NCBI RefSeq assembly: GCF_001975985.1
Contig: NZ_MTQF01000011.1
Span: 115,319-179,318, forward strand
Length of the DNA stretch: 64,000 nt
Direction: 5' to 3'
From: [Flexibacter] sp. ATCC 35103
Lineage (GTDB): Bacteria > Bacteroidota > Bacteroidia > Flavobacteriales > Flavobacteriaceae
Part shown: positions 35,430 to 43,291 of the stretch, in pieces
Position numbering within the stretch: position 1 is the stretch's first letter
Layout: each line of letters begins with the position of its first letter
Notes under the pieces: model-generated
Databases searched by the model: none
Seen by the model: the letters and a program-made list of their open reading frames with translations, nothing else
Told to the model about the DNA's origin: nothing
Made by a program: the position numbers and the translations under genes

Positions 35430-35846
35430 GTGTAGTCCCTACGAGACAATTTTATTTTGCATCTTTTGTTTTTTTTCTACCAACATTTAACTCCTAAAGG
35501 AGTATTTTTTTTTGAAGATTATATTAAATATGCTACCAACTTATTTACCCGTAAGAAATATCTCGTAGAGATTAAATATTGGTATACGATTAATATTTAA
35601 CTCCTAAAGAAGTGTTTTTTTTGAAGATTATATTAAATAAGCTGCCAATTATTTACCGATAAGAAATATATCTCGTAGAGATTAAATATTGGTATGCGAA
35701 TAATTTTTAACTTGTAAAGAAGTATTTTTTGAAGATTATATTAAATAAGCTGCCAATTATTTATCGATAAGAAATATATCTCGTAGAGATTAAATATTGG
35801 TAGACAAAAATGGCGACACGATAAAATTGTCCCGTAGGGACTACAC
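35430..35846. repeat. 417-bp element bounded by 26-bp inverted repeats
   Basis: Terminal arms at 35430-35455 and 35821-35846 are reverse complements with a single mismatch (core TGTAGTCCCTACG). Between them lie three tandem 110-bp units. Palindromes CTCCTAAAGGAG and ATCTCGTAGAGAT recur inside. No protein is encoded. It has the organisation of a non-autonomous mobile or REP/BIME-like element. Confidence 0.85.
35491..35804. repeat. Three 110-bp tandem repeats
   Basis: Units begin at 35491, 35601 and 35711, exactly 110 bases apart, and the last is slightly truncated. Each contains a CTCCTAAAG-type half palindrome (CTTGTAAAG in the third), a GAAGATTATATTAAAT block, a CTCGTAGAGAT palindrome and an AAATATTGGTA end. 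Copies differ by only a few changes, so duplication looks fairly recent. Confidence 0.88.
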
Positions 35847-36188
35847 CTTAATTAATTTCCTCCTAGTATAAACTTCGAAAAGATTGGATAAACAATAATT
35901 TCTGAAGAGCTTCAATCCTCGTCTTTGTGAATTTTTCAATGATTCTGAATTATTGTAAAATTTAATTCAAATATCTCTTTAAAATATTGCGTTTTAAGTT
36001 TTGATTAACCTCGAAATTGAAATTTTAAAGTTATGGGTAATATTTTATGTTAAAATTTTACATTTTATATGTAAAAACAAAATTATGGTTTAAAATTATA
36101 ACTGAAATTAATGTTTGTGTTTTTCAATTGTAACTGTTAATGCATCTTTGCCTTATCAAAATAAAATTAATAAAAAAAATATATAGTT

Positions 36189-37865
36189 ATGTGTGGAATC
36201 GTATGTGCCTTTGACCTAAAACAAAAAGCTGAAACATTAAGACCTCAGGTATTAGAGATGTCTAAAATCATTCGTCACCGCGGACCGGACTGGAGCGGAA
36301 TTTACAGCAATGATAAAGCAATTCTTTCTCATGAGCGTTTGGCGATTGTAGATCCGGCTTCAGGAAAACAGCCTTTATTTACAGAAGATAAAAAATTGGT
36401 TTTAGCTGCAAATGGTGAAATATACAACCACAGAGAATTGCGTAAACAATTTGAAGGAAAATATAACTTTCAGACTGAAAGTGATTGTGAGGTTATCTTG
36501 GCTCTTTACAAAGAAAAAGGACCTCATTTTGTAGATGAAATGAACGGAATCTTCGGATTTGCGATCTATGATGTAGAGAAAGATGAATATTTTATTGCTC
36601 GTGACCATATGGGAATTATTCCGTTGTATATTGGTTGGGATCAACACGGAACTTTCTACGTAGCTTCTGAATTGAAAGCTTTAGAAGGATATTGTACAAA
36701 AATTCAATTGTTTCCTCCGGGACATTATATGACAAGCAAAGACGGTGAATTTGTACAATGGTACAAAAGAGACTGGACTGAATATGACGCAGTAAAAGAC
36801 AACGAAACTAGTATTCCGGCAATCAAGGAAGCACTTGAAGCAGCAGTTCACAGACAATTGATGAGTGATGTGCCTTACGGAGTTTTACTTTCAGGAGGTT
36901 TAGATTCGTCTATTACATCGGCTGTAGCCAAAAAATTTGCACAAAAACGTATTGAATCAGATGATACTACTGAGGCCTGGTATCCGCAATTGCACTCTTT
37001 TTCAGTAGGATTAGATGGTTCTCCGGATTTAGCAGCAGCTCAAATTGTTGCCAAACATATTGGAACGATTCACCATGAAATCAAATTTACAATTCAGGAA
37101 GGTTTAGATGCGGTTCGTGATGTAATTTACAACTTAGAAACGTATGATGTAACAACTGTTAGGGCTTCGACACCAATGTGGTTAATGGCGAGAGTTATTA
37201 AATCAATGGGAATCAAAATGGTATTGTCAGGAGAAGGTGCTGATGAGTTATTTGGAGGATATTTATACTTTCATAAAGCACCAAACGCAAGAGAATTTCA
37301 CGAAGAAAACGTTCGTAAATTAGGTAAACTACACATGTACGATTGTTTACGTGCAAACAAAAGCTTAGCTGCTTGGGGAATCGAAGGTCGTGTACCGTTC
37401 TTAGATAAAGAGTTTATGGATGTGGCAATGAGAATCAACCCGCAAGATAAAATGATCAACAAAGAACACCCTATGGAAAAATGGGTAGTTCGTAAAGCTT
37501 TTGAAGATATGTTGCCGGAAAGTGTGGCATGGAGACAAAAAGAGCAATTTTCTGACGGAGTAGGATACAGCTGGATTGATACTTTGAAAGAAGTGGTAGC
37601 CAAAGAAGTTTCAGATGAACAATTGGCAAATGCGAAATACAAATTCCCATTACAAACACCAACTTCTAAAGAAGAATATTACTATCGTTCTATTTTTGCA
37701 GAACATTTTCCTAGTGATGCGGCAGCTTTATGTGTGCCTCAGGAAGCAAGTGTGGCTTGTAGTACAAAAATTGCTTTAGAGTGGGATGAAGCTTTCAAAA
37801 ACATGAACGATCCTTCAGGAAGAGCCGTTGCAAGCGTTCATGATGATGCTTATGCAAAAGCATAA
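36189..37865 (+). CDS. asnB: Asparagine synthetase B (glutamine-hydrolysing)
   Basis: A 558-residue enzyme that makes asparagine from aspartate, ATP and glutamine. The N-terminal Ntn glutaminase domain starts MCGIVCAFD, with Cys2 as the nucleophile after Met removal. The glutamine-site Arg (SHERLAIVD) and Asn-Gly (AANGEIYNH) are present. The C-terminal synthetase domain has the PP-loop SGGLDSS near residue 237, LSGEGADELFGGYLYF and RQKEQFSDGVGYSWID. It aligns along its length with E. coli AsnB as I recall it. It is followed by a clear terminator and then by a paralogue at 38178. The start is ATG at 36189. Confidence 0.97.
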   Translation: MCGIVCAFDLKQKAETLRPQVLEMSKIIRHRGPDWSGIYSNDKAILSHERLAIVDPASGKQPLFTEDKKLVLAANGEIYNHRELRKQFEGKYNFQTESDCEVILALYKEKGPHFVDEMNGIFGFAIYDVEKDEYFIARDHMGIIPLYIGWDQHGTFYVASELKALEGYCTKIQLFPPGHYMTSKDGEFVQWYKRDWTEYDAVKDNETSIPAIKEALEAAVHRQLMSDVPYGVLLSGGLDSSITSAVAKKFAQKRIESDDTTEAWYPQLHSFSVGLDGSPDLAAAQIVAKHIGTIHHEIKFTIQEGLDAVRDVIYNLETYDVTTVRASTPMWLMARVIKSMGIKMVLSGEGADELFGGYLYFHKAPNAREFHEENVRKLGKLHMYDCLRANKSLAAWGIEGRVPFLDKEFMDVAMRINPQDKMINKEHPMEKWVVRKAFEDMLPESVAWRQKEQFSDGVGYSWIDTLKEVVAKEVSDEQLANAKYKFPLQTPTSKEEYYYRSIFAEHFPSDAAALCVPQEASVACSTKIALEWDEAFKNMNDPSGRAVASVHDDAYAKA

Positions 37866-37904
37866 AAAACAATTTTAGAATTAGTATATATTATATTTCT
37901 TGAA

Positions 37905-37932
37905 AGACGTTCTCAATCCTGAGAGCGTTTTT
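37905..37932 (+). terminator. Intrinsic terminator of asnB
   Basis: An 8-bp stem (CGTTCTCA, 37908-37915, with 37920-37927, one G-T pair), 4-base loop, followed by a run of T. Confidence 0.8.
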
Positions 37933-37997
37933 CTTGTCTAATAATGTTAAATTCTATTATTTCAGCGACTTGAAGATAATTATTTAAGTTTCTTTTT

Positions 37998-38005
37998 TAT
38001 ATTTG
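37998..38005 (+). promoter_or_regulatory. Possible -7 motif for the second asparagine synthetase gene
   Basis: TATATTTG matches the -7 consensus. A TTG at 37970-37972 is 25 bases away, longer than usual, so the -33 element is doubtful. The implied leader is about 165 bases. Confidence 0.4.
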
Positions 38006-38177
38006 GCATTCATCGAAATAAAATTAGATTGCTTGTATTGTAGCTGTTTAAGTACAGAAAAGTTGAGGTTTGTATTTGGTTTAGCTCAAAATTAGAAAAA
38101 TATAATAAATTTTATGCTTGGTTTATTTCCTAATAGTCCTAAGTAAAAAATTAAAATAAATAAAAAAATAGAATAGT

Positions 38178-39794
38178 ATGTCTGGAATATTGGCCGTTAT
38201 TGGTAAAGGAAAAGACCCGCAACTCGTGAAAGAGCTTTCTACAAGAATGTCACATCGTGGTCCTGATGAGAGTGATTTACATATTATGGAAAATGGCAGT
38301 ATTATTTGCCATGAAAGTTTGTCGATTATTGATCTTAAATCGGGCAAACAGCCTATTCAGGGAACGAATAAAGCCTGGATGGTGCATGATGGAGAAATCT
38401 ATAATTATCAGGAATTAAAAGATACTGTTTTAAAAGATCATAGTTTTAGAACAAAATCAGATTCTGAAGTAATCGTACACCTGTACGAAGAATTTGGATA
38501 TAAGTTTTGTAATATGCTTGACGGTGATTTTGCTTTTGTAGTCATTGATGGAGATAATTATATTGCAGCGAGAGATGCAGTTGGGGTTAAGCCTTTATAT
38601 TACGGACTGGACGAAAGAGGAAGGATTTATTTTTCTTCAGAAATGAAGTCAATTGCAGATCAATGTAAATCGTTTTCAACTTTTCCTCCCGGGCATTATT
38701 ATACCGGTAAAACAGGTTTTGTAAAATATTATAATCCGGAATACGAAGATCATTCTAATGCTAACAAGTCGTTAGATCTTGATTTGGTCAGAGAGTCCTT
38801 GATCGAGGCTACCCGTAAGCGTTTGATGAGCGAAGTTCCTGTTGGGGTTTTGCTTTCAGGAGGTTTAGATTCGTCATTGACATCTGCGATTGCAGCTCGA
38901 TTATTAAAAGAAAACGGTAAAAAGTTAAAATCATTTTCTATAGGTTTAGATGCAGATTCGCCAGACAATATTGCAGCAAGAAAAGCGGCTGAATTTTTAG
39001 ATACAGAACATCATGAAATACATTTTACTGTAGAAGAAGGTGTTGCTATTTTAGAGAAAGTAATTTATCATATTGAGACTTACGATATCATTTCGGTAAG
39101 ATCTGGAGTTCCTATGTACTTATTAGCAAAAGCAATCGCTGATCAGGGCGTAAAAGTAATTCTTTCCGGTGAAGGTGCTGATGAAGTTTTTGGAGGTCAT
39201 TTGTATTTTAGAAATGCACCCTCTGCAGAAGAATTTCAGGATGAAACAATCGAAAGAGTGCAGAAATTATTTACAGCTGATTTGCTTCGTGCCGATAAAA
39301 CGACAATGGCACACGGATTAGAAGCCAGAATTCCGTTTTTAGACAAGGAATTTCTAGATGTTTCTATTCGAATAAAAACAGAAGAAAAGCAACCGAAGAC
39401 TTACGATAATATTGAAAAATATATTTTAAGAAAAGCATTTGATACACCTGAAAATCCATATTTGCCAACTGAAATCTTATGGAGACAGAAAGAACAGTTT
39501 TCTGATGGTGTAGGATATAATTGGGTAGATGAATTGATAGAATATTGTTCCGGACAGATTTCTGACGACCAATTAGCCGGTGCAAGTGCTGAATTTCCAT
39601 ATAATTCGCCAACTACAAAAGAAGCTTATTTGTACAGATCTATATTTCATAAATTTTATCCACAGGTAAGTGCTGCACAAACAGTTCGAAAATGGATACC
39701 GAAATGGCAGGAAAACCAGGATCCAAGCGGAAGAGCTAATGCAGCTCACGTAAAAGCCGATATCGAAATTTCGAAGGCAGGAGTAACGGTTTAG
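38178..39794 (+). CDS. Asparagine synthetase paralogue with degenerate glutaminase site
   Basis: A 538-residue full-length paralogue of AsnB. The synthetase domain looks intact: PP-loop SGGLDSS near residue 227, LSGEGADEVFGGHLYF, ARIPFLDKEFLD and WRQKEQFSDGVGYNWVDE. The glutaminase domain is present and well folded by pattern (SHRGPD, GEIYNYQELK, KSDSEVI). However, the nucleophile Cys2 is Ser (start MSGI), the glutamine-binding Arg is Ser47 (HESLSIID), and the oxyanion-hole Asn is Asp71 (HDGEIYN). Glutamine hydrolysis is therefore unlikely. It may use free ammonia, depend on the neighbouring AsnB, or have another amidation role. The frame is uninterrupted and shows no sign of decay. Confidence 0.93.
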   Translation: MSGILAVIGKGKDPQLVKELSTRMSHRGPDESDLHIMENGSIICHESLSIIDLKSGKQPIQGTNKAWMVHDGEIYNYQELKDTVLKDHSFRTKSDSEVIVHLYEEFGYKFCNMLDGDFAFVVIDGDNYIAARDAVGVKPLYYGLDERGRIYFSSEMKSIADQCKSFSTFPPGHYYTGKTGFVKYYNPEYEDHSNANKSLDLDLVRESLIEATRKRLMSEVPVGVLLSGGLDSSLTSAIAARLLKENGKKLKSFSIGLDADSPDNIAARKAAEFLDTEHHEIHFTVEEGVAILEKVIYHIETYDIISVRSGVPMYLLAKAIADQGVKVILSGEGADEVFGGHLYFRNAPSAEEFQDETIERVQKLFTADLLRADKTTMAHGLEARIPFLDKEFLDVSIRIKTEEKQPKTYDNIEKYILRKAFDTPENPYLPTEILWRQKEQFSDGVGYNWVDELIEYCSGQISDDQLAGASAEFPYNSPTTKEAYLYRSIFHKFYPQVSAAQTVRKWIPKWQENQDPSGRANAAHVKADIEISKAGVTV

Positions 39795-39842
39795 AAATTC
39801 AAAAAAATAAATTCCAAATATCAATTTGGTGTGAAATAACAG

Positions 39843-39884
39843 AAATCCGAAACCACATTTCAATTGTTGGTTTTGGATTTTTTT
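39843..39884 (+). terminator. Intrinsic terminator of the AsnB paralogue
   Basis: A 13-bp stem (39843-39855 with 39868-39880, one wobble), 12-base loop, followed by a T-run. Confidence 0.75.
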
Positions 39885-40031
39885 ATGTTATTTCTATTTT
39901 TAGAATTTAGAATTTGTGAAAATTAGAATTTAAAGTCAGCTTTTGTCGTTTTTTGTGGTTTTTTGCACAATAGTGTTAATAACTTAAGTGCTTTAAATGG
40001 TATTTTAACGGATATATAATTTGCGTTTTTA

Positions 40032-40039
40032 TATATTTG
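40032..40039 (+). promoter_or_regulatory. TAnnTTTG -7 motif for gyrB
   Basis: TATATTTG, 39 bases before the gyrB ATG. No TTG at the usual distance; only a T-run (40003-40006). Confidence 0.5.
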
Positions 40040-40078
40040 CGTGTTAGACAATAATTACATTTTTTTAGAATAAATTAT

Positions 40079-42019
40079 ATGAGCGAAGAAATCAAGAAGA
40101 ACAATTATTCAGCAGATAGTATTCAGGCATTAGAAGGAATGGAGCACGTAAGAATGCGTCCATCGATGTATATTGGAGATGTGGGAGTTCGAGGGCTGCA
40201 TCATTTGGTTTATGAGGTTGTTGATAACTCTATTGATGAGGCGATGGGAGGACATTGTGATACCATTGGTGTTGCAATCAACGAAGACGGTTCAGTAACA
40301 GTTGAAGATAACGGTCGTGGTATTCCAGTTGATTTACATAAAAAAGAAGGTGTTTCGGCACTTGAAGTAGTAATGACTAAAATTGGTGCCGGAGGTAAAT
40401 TTGACAAAGATTCTTATAAAGTTTCAGGAGGTTTACACGGTGTAGGGGTTTCAGTTGTAAATGCACTTTCAGTTCATATGAAATCTACTGTTTTTAGAGA
40501 CGGTAAAATCTACGAACAAGAATACGAAAGAGGTAAAGCAATATATCCTGTTAAACAAATTGGAGAAACAGATAAAAGAGGTACACGTCAGACTTTTTAT
40601 CCTGATGATACTATTTTTACCCAGACTATAGAATTCTCTTATGATACTTTATCAGCTCGTATGCGTGAGCTTTCTTTCCTGAATAAAGGAATTACAATCA
40701 CGTTTACAGATAAAAGAGAAGTAGATGAAAAAGGCGAATTTAAAGTTGAAGTTTTTCACTCTGATGAAGGTCTTAAAGAATACATTCGTTATTTAGATGG
40801 TAACCGTGAGCCAATTATTTCTCACGTAATCAGCATGGATCACGAAAAAGGTGAGATTCCGGTTGAGGTTGCCTTGATTTATAATACAAGTTATACAGAG
40901 AATATTTTCTCATACGTAAATAATATCAACACGCACGAAGGAGGAACGCATTTACAAGGTTTTAGAAGTGGTTTAACAAGAACCCTTAAAAAATACGCTG
41001 ATGCATCCGGAATGCTCGATAAACTGAAATTCGAAATTGCAGGAGATGATTTCCGTGAAGGATTAACAGCTATTATTTCGGTAAAAGTTGCAGAACCACA
41101 ATTCGAAGGACAAACAAAAACTAAACTTGGAAACAGAGAAGTAGTTTCTCCGGTTTCTCAGGCAGTTGGAGAAATGTTAGAGAATTATTTGGAAGAAAAT
41201 CCAAATGATGCCAGAATCATTATCCAAAAAGTAATTTTGGCTGCTCAAGCCCGTCACGCTGCTAAAAAAGCACGTGAAATGGTACAGCGTAAAACCGTTA
41301 TGGGTGGCGGTGGATTACCAGGAAAACTTTCAGATTGTTCTGAGCAGGATCCTGCAAGATGTGAGGTTTACCTTGTCGAGGGAGATTCGGCTGGTGGAAC
41401 AGCAAAACAAGGTCGTGATCGTAACTTTCAGGCGATTTTACCATTACGTGGTAAGATTTTGAACGTTGAGAAAGCGATGCACCATAAAGTATTCGAAAAT
41501 GAAGAGATTCGTAATATCTTTACCGCTTTAGGAGTTACCGTAGGTACTGCAGAAGATAGTAAAGCCTTAAATCTTGAAAAACTAAGATATCATAAAGTAA
41601 TCATCATGTGTGATGCCGATGTCGATGGTAGTCACATTTCTACCTTAATATTAACATTCTTCTTCCGTTTCATGAAAGAACTAATCGAAGAAGGACACGT
41701 TTATATTGCAGCACCACCTTTATACTTAGTTAAAAAAGGAAACAAGAAAGAATATGCATGGAACGACGTTCAGCGTGATCAGGCCAATGAGAGAATGGGA
41801 GGAAGTGCAGCGATCCAACGTTATAAAGGTCTTGGAGAGATGAACGCGGAGCAGTTATGGGAAACCACAATGGATCCAAGCTTTAGAACTTTACGCCAGG
41901 TAACTATTGATAGTTTAGCCGAAGCCGATAGAGTTTTCTCAATGTTAATGGGAGATGAAGTTCCGCCACGTAGAGAATTTATCGAGAAAAATGCAGTTTA
42001 CGCAAATATCGATGCATAA
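40079..42019 (+). CDS. gyrB: DNA gyrase subunit B
   Basis: A 646-residue ATPase subunit of DNA gyrase, which introduces negative supercoils together with GyrA. It has a GHKL ATPase domain (EVVDNSIDEAMGG with the catalytic Glu and Asn; GRGIPVD; GGLHGVGVSVVNALS), a transducer domain with the QTKTKLGN lysine, a Toprim domain (EGDSAGGTAKQGRDRNFQAI; CDADVDGSH) and a C-terminal GyrA-interacting tail with QRYKGLGEMN. The length fits the short gyrB type without the large proteobacterial insertion. ParE is the main alternative; the N-terminal NYSADSIQALEGMEHVRMRP favours GyrB. The start is ATG at 40079. Confidence 0.95.
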   Translation: MSEEIKKNNYSADSIQALEGMEHVRMRPSMYIGDVGVRGLHHLVYEVVDNSIDEAMGGHCDTIGVAINEDGSVTVEDNGRGIPVDLHKKEGVSALEVVMTKIGAGGKFDKDSYKVSGGLHGVGVSVVNALSVHMKSTVFRDGKIYEQEYERGKAIYPVKQIGETDKRGTRQTFYPDDTIFTQTIEFSYDTLSARMRELSFLNKGITITFTDKREVDEKGEFKVEVFHSDEGLKEYIRYLDGNREPIISHVISMDHEKGEIPVEVALIYNTSYTENIFSYVNNINTHEGGTHLQGFRSGLTRTLKKYADASGMLDKLKFEIAGDDFREGLTAIISVKVAEPQFEGQTKTKLGNREVVSPVSQAVGEMLENYLEENPNDARIIIQKVILAAQARHAAKKAREMVQRKTVMGGGGLPGKLSDCSEQDPARCEVYLVEGDSAGGTAKQGRDRNFQAILPLRGKILNVEKAMHHKVFENEEIRNIFTALGVTVGTAEDSKALNLEKLRYHKVIIMCDADVDGSHISTLILTFFFRFMKELIEEGHVYIAAPPLYLVKKGNKKEYAWNDVQRDQANERMGGSAAIQRYKGLGEMNAEQLWETTMDPSFRTLRQVTIDSLAEADRVFSMLMGDEVPPRREFIEKNAVYANIDA

Positions 42020-42033
42020 TAAATTTTAATCCT

Positions 42034-42079
42034 CAATTCGTTTAATTGTTTAAATTTACTTAGACGATTAAACGAATTG
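42034..42079. repeat. Inverted repeat after gyrB (TTTAATTG family)
   Basis: Perfect 13-bp inverted repeat (42034-42046 with 42067-42079, arm CAATTCGTTTAAT), 20-base loop, in the gyrB-mdh gap. Related motifs occur at 49453, 49889 and 60683. It may act as the gyrB terminator, though no T-run follows. Confidence 0.6.
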
Positions 42080-42128
42080 TCGATTTATCAAATAAACAAA
42101 TTAATTAATAACCGATAAAGTATAAAAT

Positions 42129-43064
42129 ATGAAAGTTACCATTGTAGGAGCAGGAAATGTTGGAGCTACATGTGCAGATGTTATTTCTTATAGAGGAATT
42201 GCAAGCGAAGTAGTGTTGTTGGATATTAAAGAAGGTTTTGCCGAAGGGAAAGCGTTGGATATTATGCAATGTGCGACAAATACAGGTTTTAATACCAAAG
42301 TATCTGGCGTAACCAACGATTATTCTAAAACTGCCGGAAGTGATGTAGTTGTAATTACATCAGGAATTCCGAGAAAACCAGGAATGACTCGTGAAGAATT
42401 GATTGGTATAAATGCAGGAATTGTAAAAACAGTTGCTGAAAATGTATTGAAATTTTCTCCAAATACTATAATTGTTGTAGTTTCTAATCCAATGGATACT
42501 ATGACTTATTTAGCTTTAAAATCTACCGGATTACCAAAAAACAGAATTATTGGTATGGGTGGAGCGTTAGATAGTTCTCGTTTCAGAACCTATCTTTCAT
42601 TAGCTTTAGATAAACCTGCAAATGATATCTCAGCAATGGTTATTGGTGGTCATGGTGATACGACTATGATTCCTTTAACTCGTTTGGCATCTTATAATGG
42701 AATTCCGGTAACTGAATTTCTTTCAGAAGAAGTATTACAGAAAGTAGCTGCTGATACAATGGTTGGCGGAGCTACTCTTACAGGTCTTTTAGGAACATCA
42801 GCATGGTATGCGCCAGGAGCTTCTGTTGCCTTTCTTGTAGATAGTATTTTAAACGATCAGAAGAAAATGATTGCATGTTCTGTTTTTGTTGAAGGAGAAT
42901 ACGGACAAAATGATATATGTATAGGTGTGCCATGTATAATTGGTAAAAACGGAGTAGAAGAAATTTTAGACATCAAATTAAATGACCAGGAAAAAGCCTT
43001 ATTTGCTAAAAGTGCAGATGCGGTTAGAGGTATGAATGATGCTCTAAAATCGATTTTAGTATAA
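42129..43064 (+). CDS. mdh: Malate dehydrogenase
   Basis: A 311-residue NAD-dependent malate dehydrogenase of the LDH-like type, interconverting malate and oxaloacetate in the TCA cycle. Motifs: Rossmann GAGNVGATCADV; LLDIKEGFAEGKALDI (the Asp favours NAD); GIPRKPGMTREEL with substrate Arg; VVVSNPMDTMTYLA; GMGGALDSSRFRTYL; and GGHGDTTMIPL with the catalytic His. MDH rather than lactate dehydrogenase is indicated by the GIPRKPGMTR loop. It is a single gene with a strong terminator just after the stop codon. The start is ATG at 42129. Confidence 0.97.
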   Translation: MKVTIVGAGNVGATCADVISYRGIASEVVLLDIKEGFAEGKALDIMQCATNTGFNTKVSGVTNDYSKTAGSDVVVITSGIPRKPGMTREELIGINAGIVKTVAENVLKFSPNTIIVVVSNPMDTMTYLALKSTGLPKNRIIGMGGALDSSRFRTYLSLALDKPANDISAMVIGGHGDTTMIPLTRLASYNGIPVTEFLSEEVLQKVAADTMVGGATLTGLLGTSAWYAPGASVAFLVDSILNDQKKMIACSVFVEGEYGQNDICIGVPCIIGKNGVEEILDIKLNDQEKALFAKSADAVRGMNDALKSILV

Positions 43065-43083
43065 GGATTTTCGAAAAAAAAGG

Positions 43084-43112
43084 AAAAGACTGCACTTTTG
43101 CAGTCTTTTTTT
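43084..43112 (+). terminator. Intrinsic terminator of mdh
   Basis: An 11-bp perfect stem (43084-43094 with 43099-43109, core GACTGCA), 4-base loop, followed by T8. Confidence 0.9.
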
Positions 43113-43133
43113 TAAGATTAATTAATAAATAAA

Positions 43134-43164
43134 TTGGTTAATCTTTTCGTTAATTATATATTTG
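43134..43164 (+). promoter_or_regulatory. Bacteroidetes-type promoter for secDF
   Basis: TTG at 43134-43136 and TATATTTG at 43157-43164, separated by 20 bases, fit the -33/-7 consensus (TTG, TAnnTTTG). It lies directly after the mdh terminator and leaves a leader of about 120 bases. Confidence 0.75.
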
Positions 43165-43291
43165 CTCGGTTTAAAAAAAATGTGGTAATTCGTGATCTCG
43201 ATTTTTTAGTTTTAAAAACTCATGTCAGGACTTATTTTATGGGACTTTAAAACAAAAACAAACAATAAAACATAATTAATTTTTAGTAATA

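Larger units (their letters stand above)
35425..36188. other. Gene-free region: repeat element plus asnB leader
   Basis: A 764-base region without a credible gene. The left half is the 35430-35846 repeat element. The right half (35850-36188) is AT-rich, with an 8-bp inverted repeat at 36056-36076 (arm TTTTACAT) and a possible -7 motif (CATCTTTG, 36143-36150) for asnB. Confidence 0.75.
37866..38177. other. Intergenic region between the two asparagine synthetase genes
   Basis: About 312 bases with no gene. It holds the asnB terminator (37905-37932) and a TATATTTG -7 motif (37998-38005). The two synthetase genes are therefore probably transcribed separately. Confidence 0.7.

Noticed and set aside
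35491..35804. CRISPR array in the tandem repeats
   Set aside because: The 110-bp units are contiguous with no unique spacers of constant size, and no cas gene is present.
35430..35846. A complete insertion sequence
   Set aside because: Inverted ends are present but there is no transposase ORF, so at most it is non-autonomous.
37298..37662. ORFs antisense to asnB
   Set aside because: Composition and overlap fit shadows of the coding strand; no motifs.
38178..39794. The second asparagine synthetase gene as a pseudogene or assembly duplicate
   Set aside because: The frame is full length, the sequence differs throughout from the first gene, and the synthetase motifs are intact.
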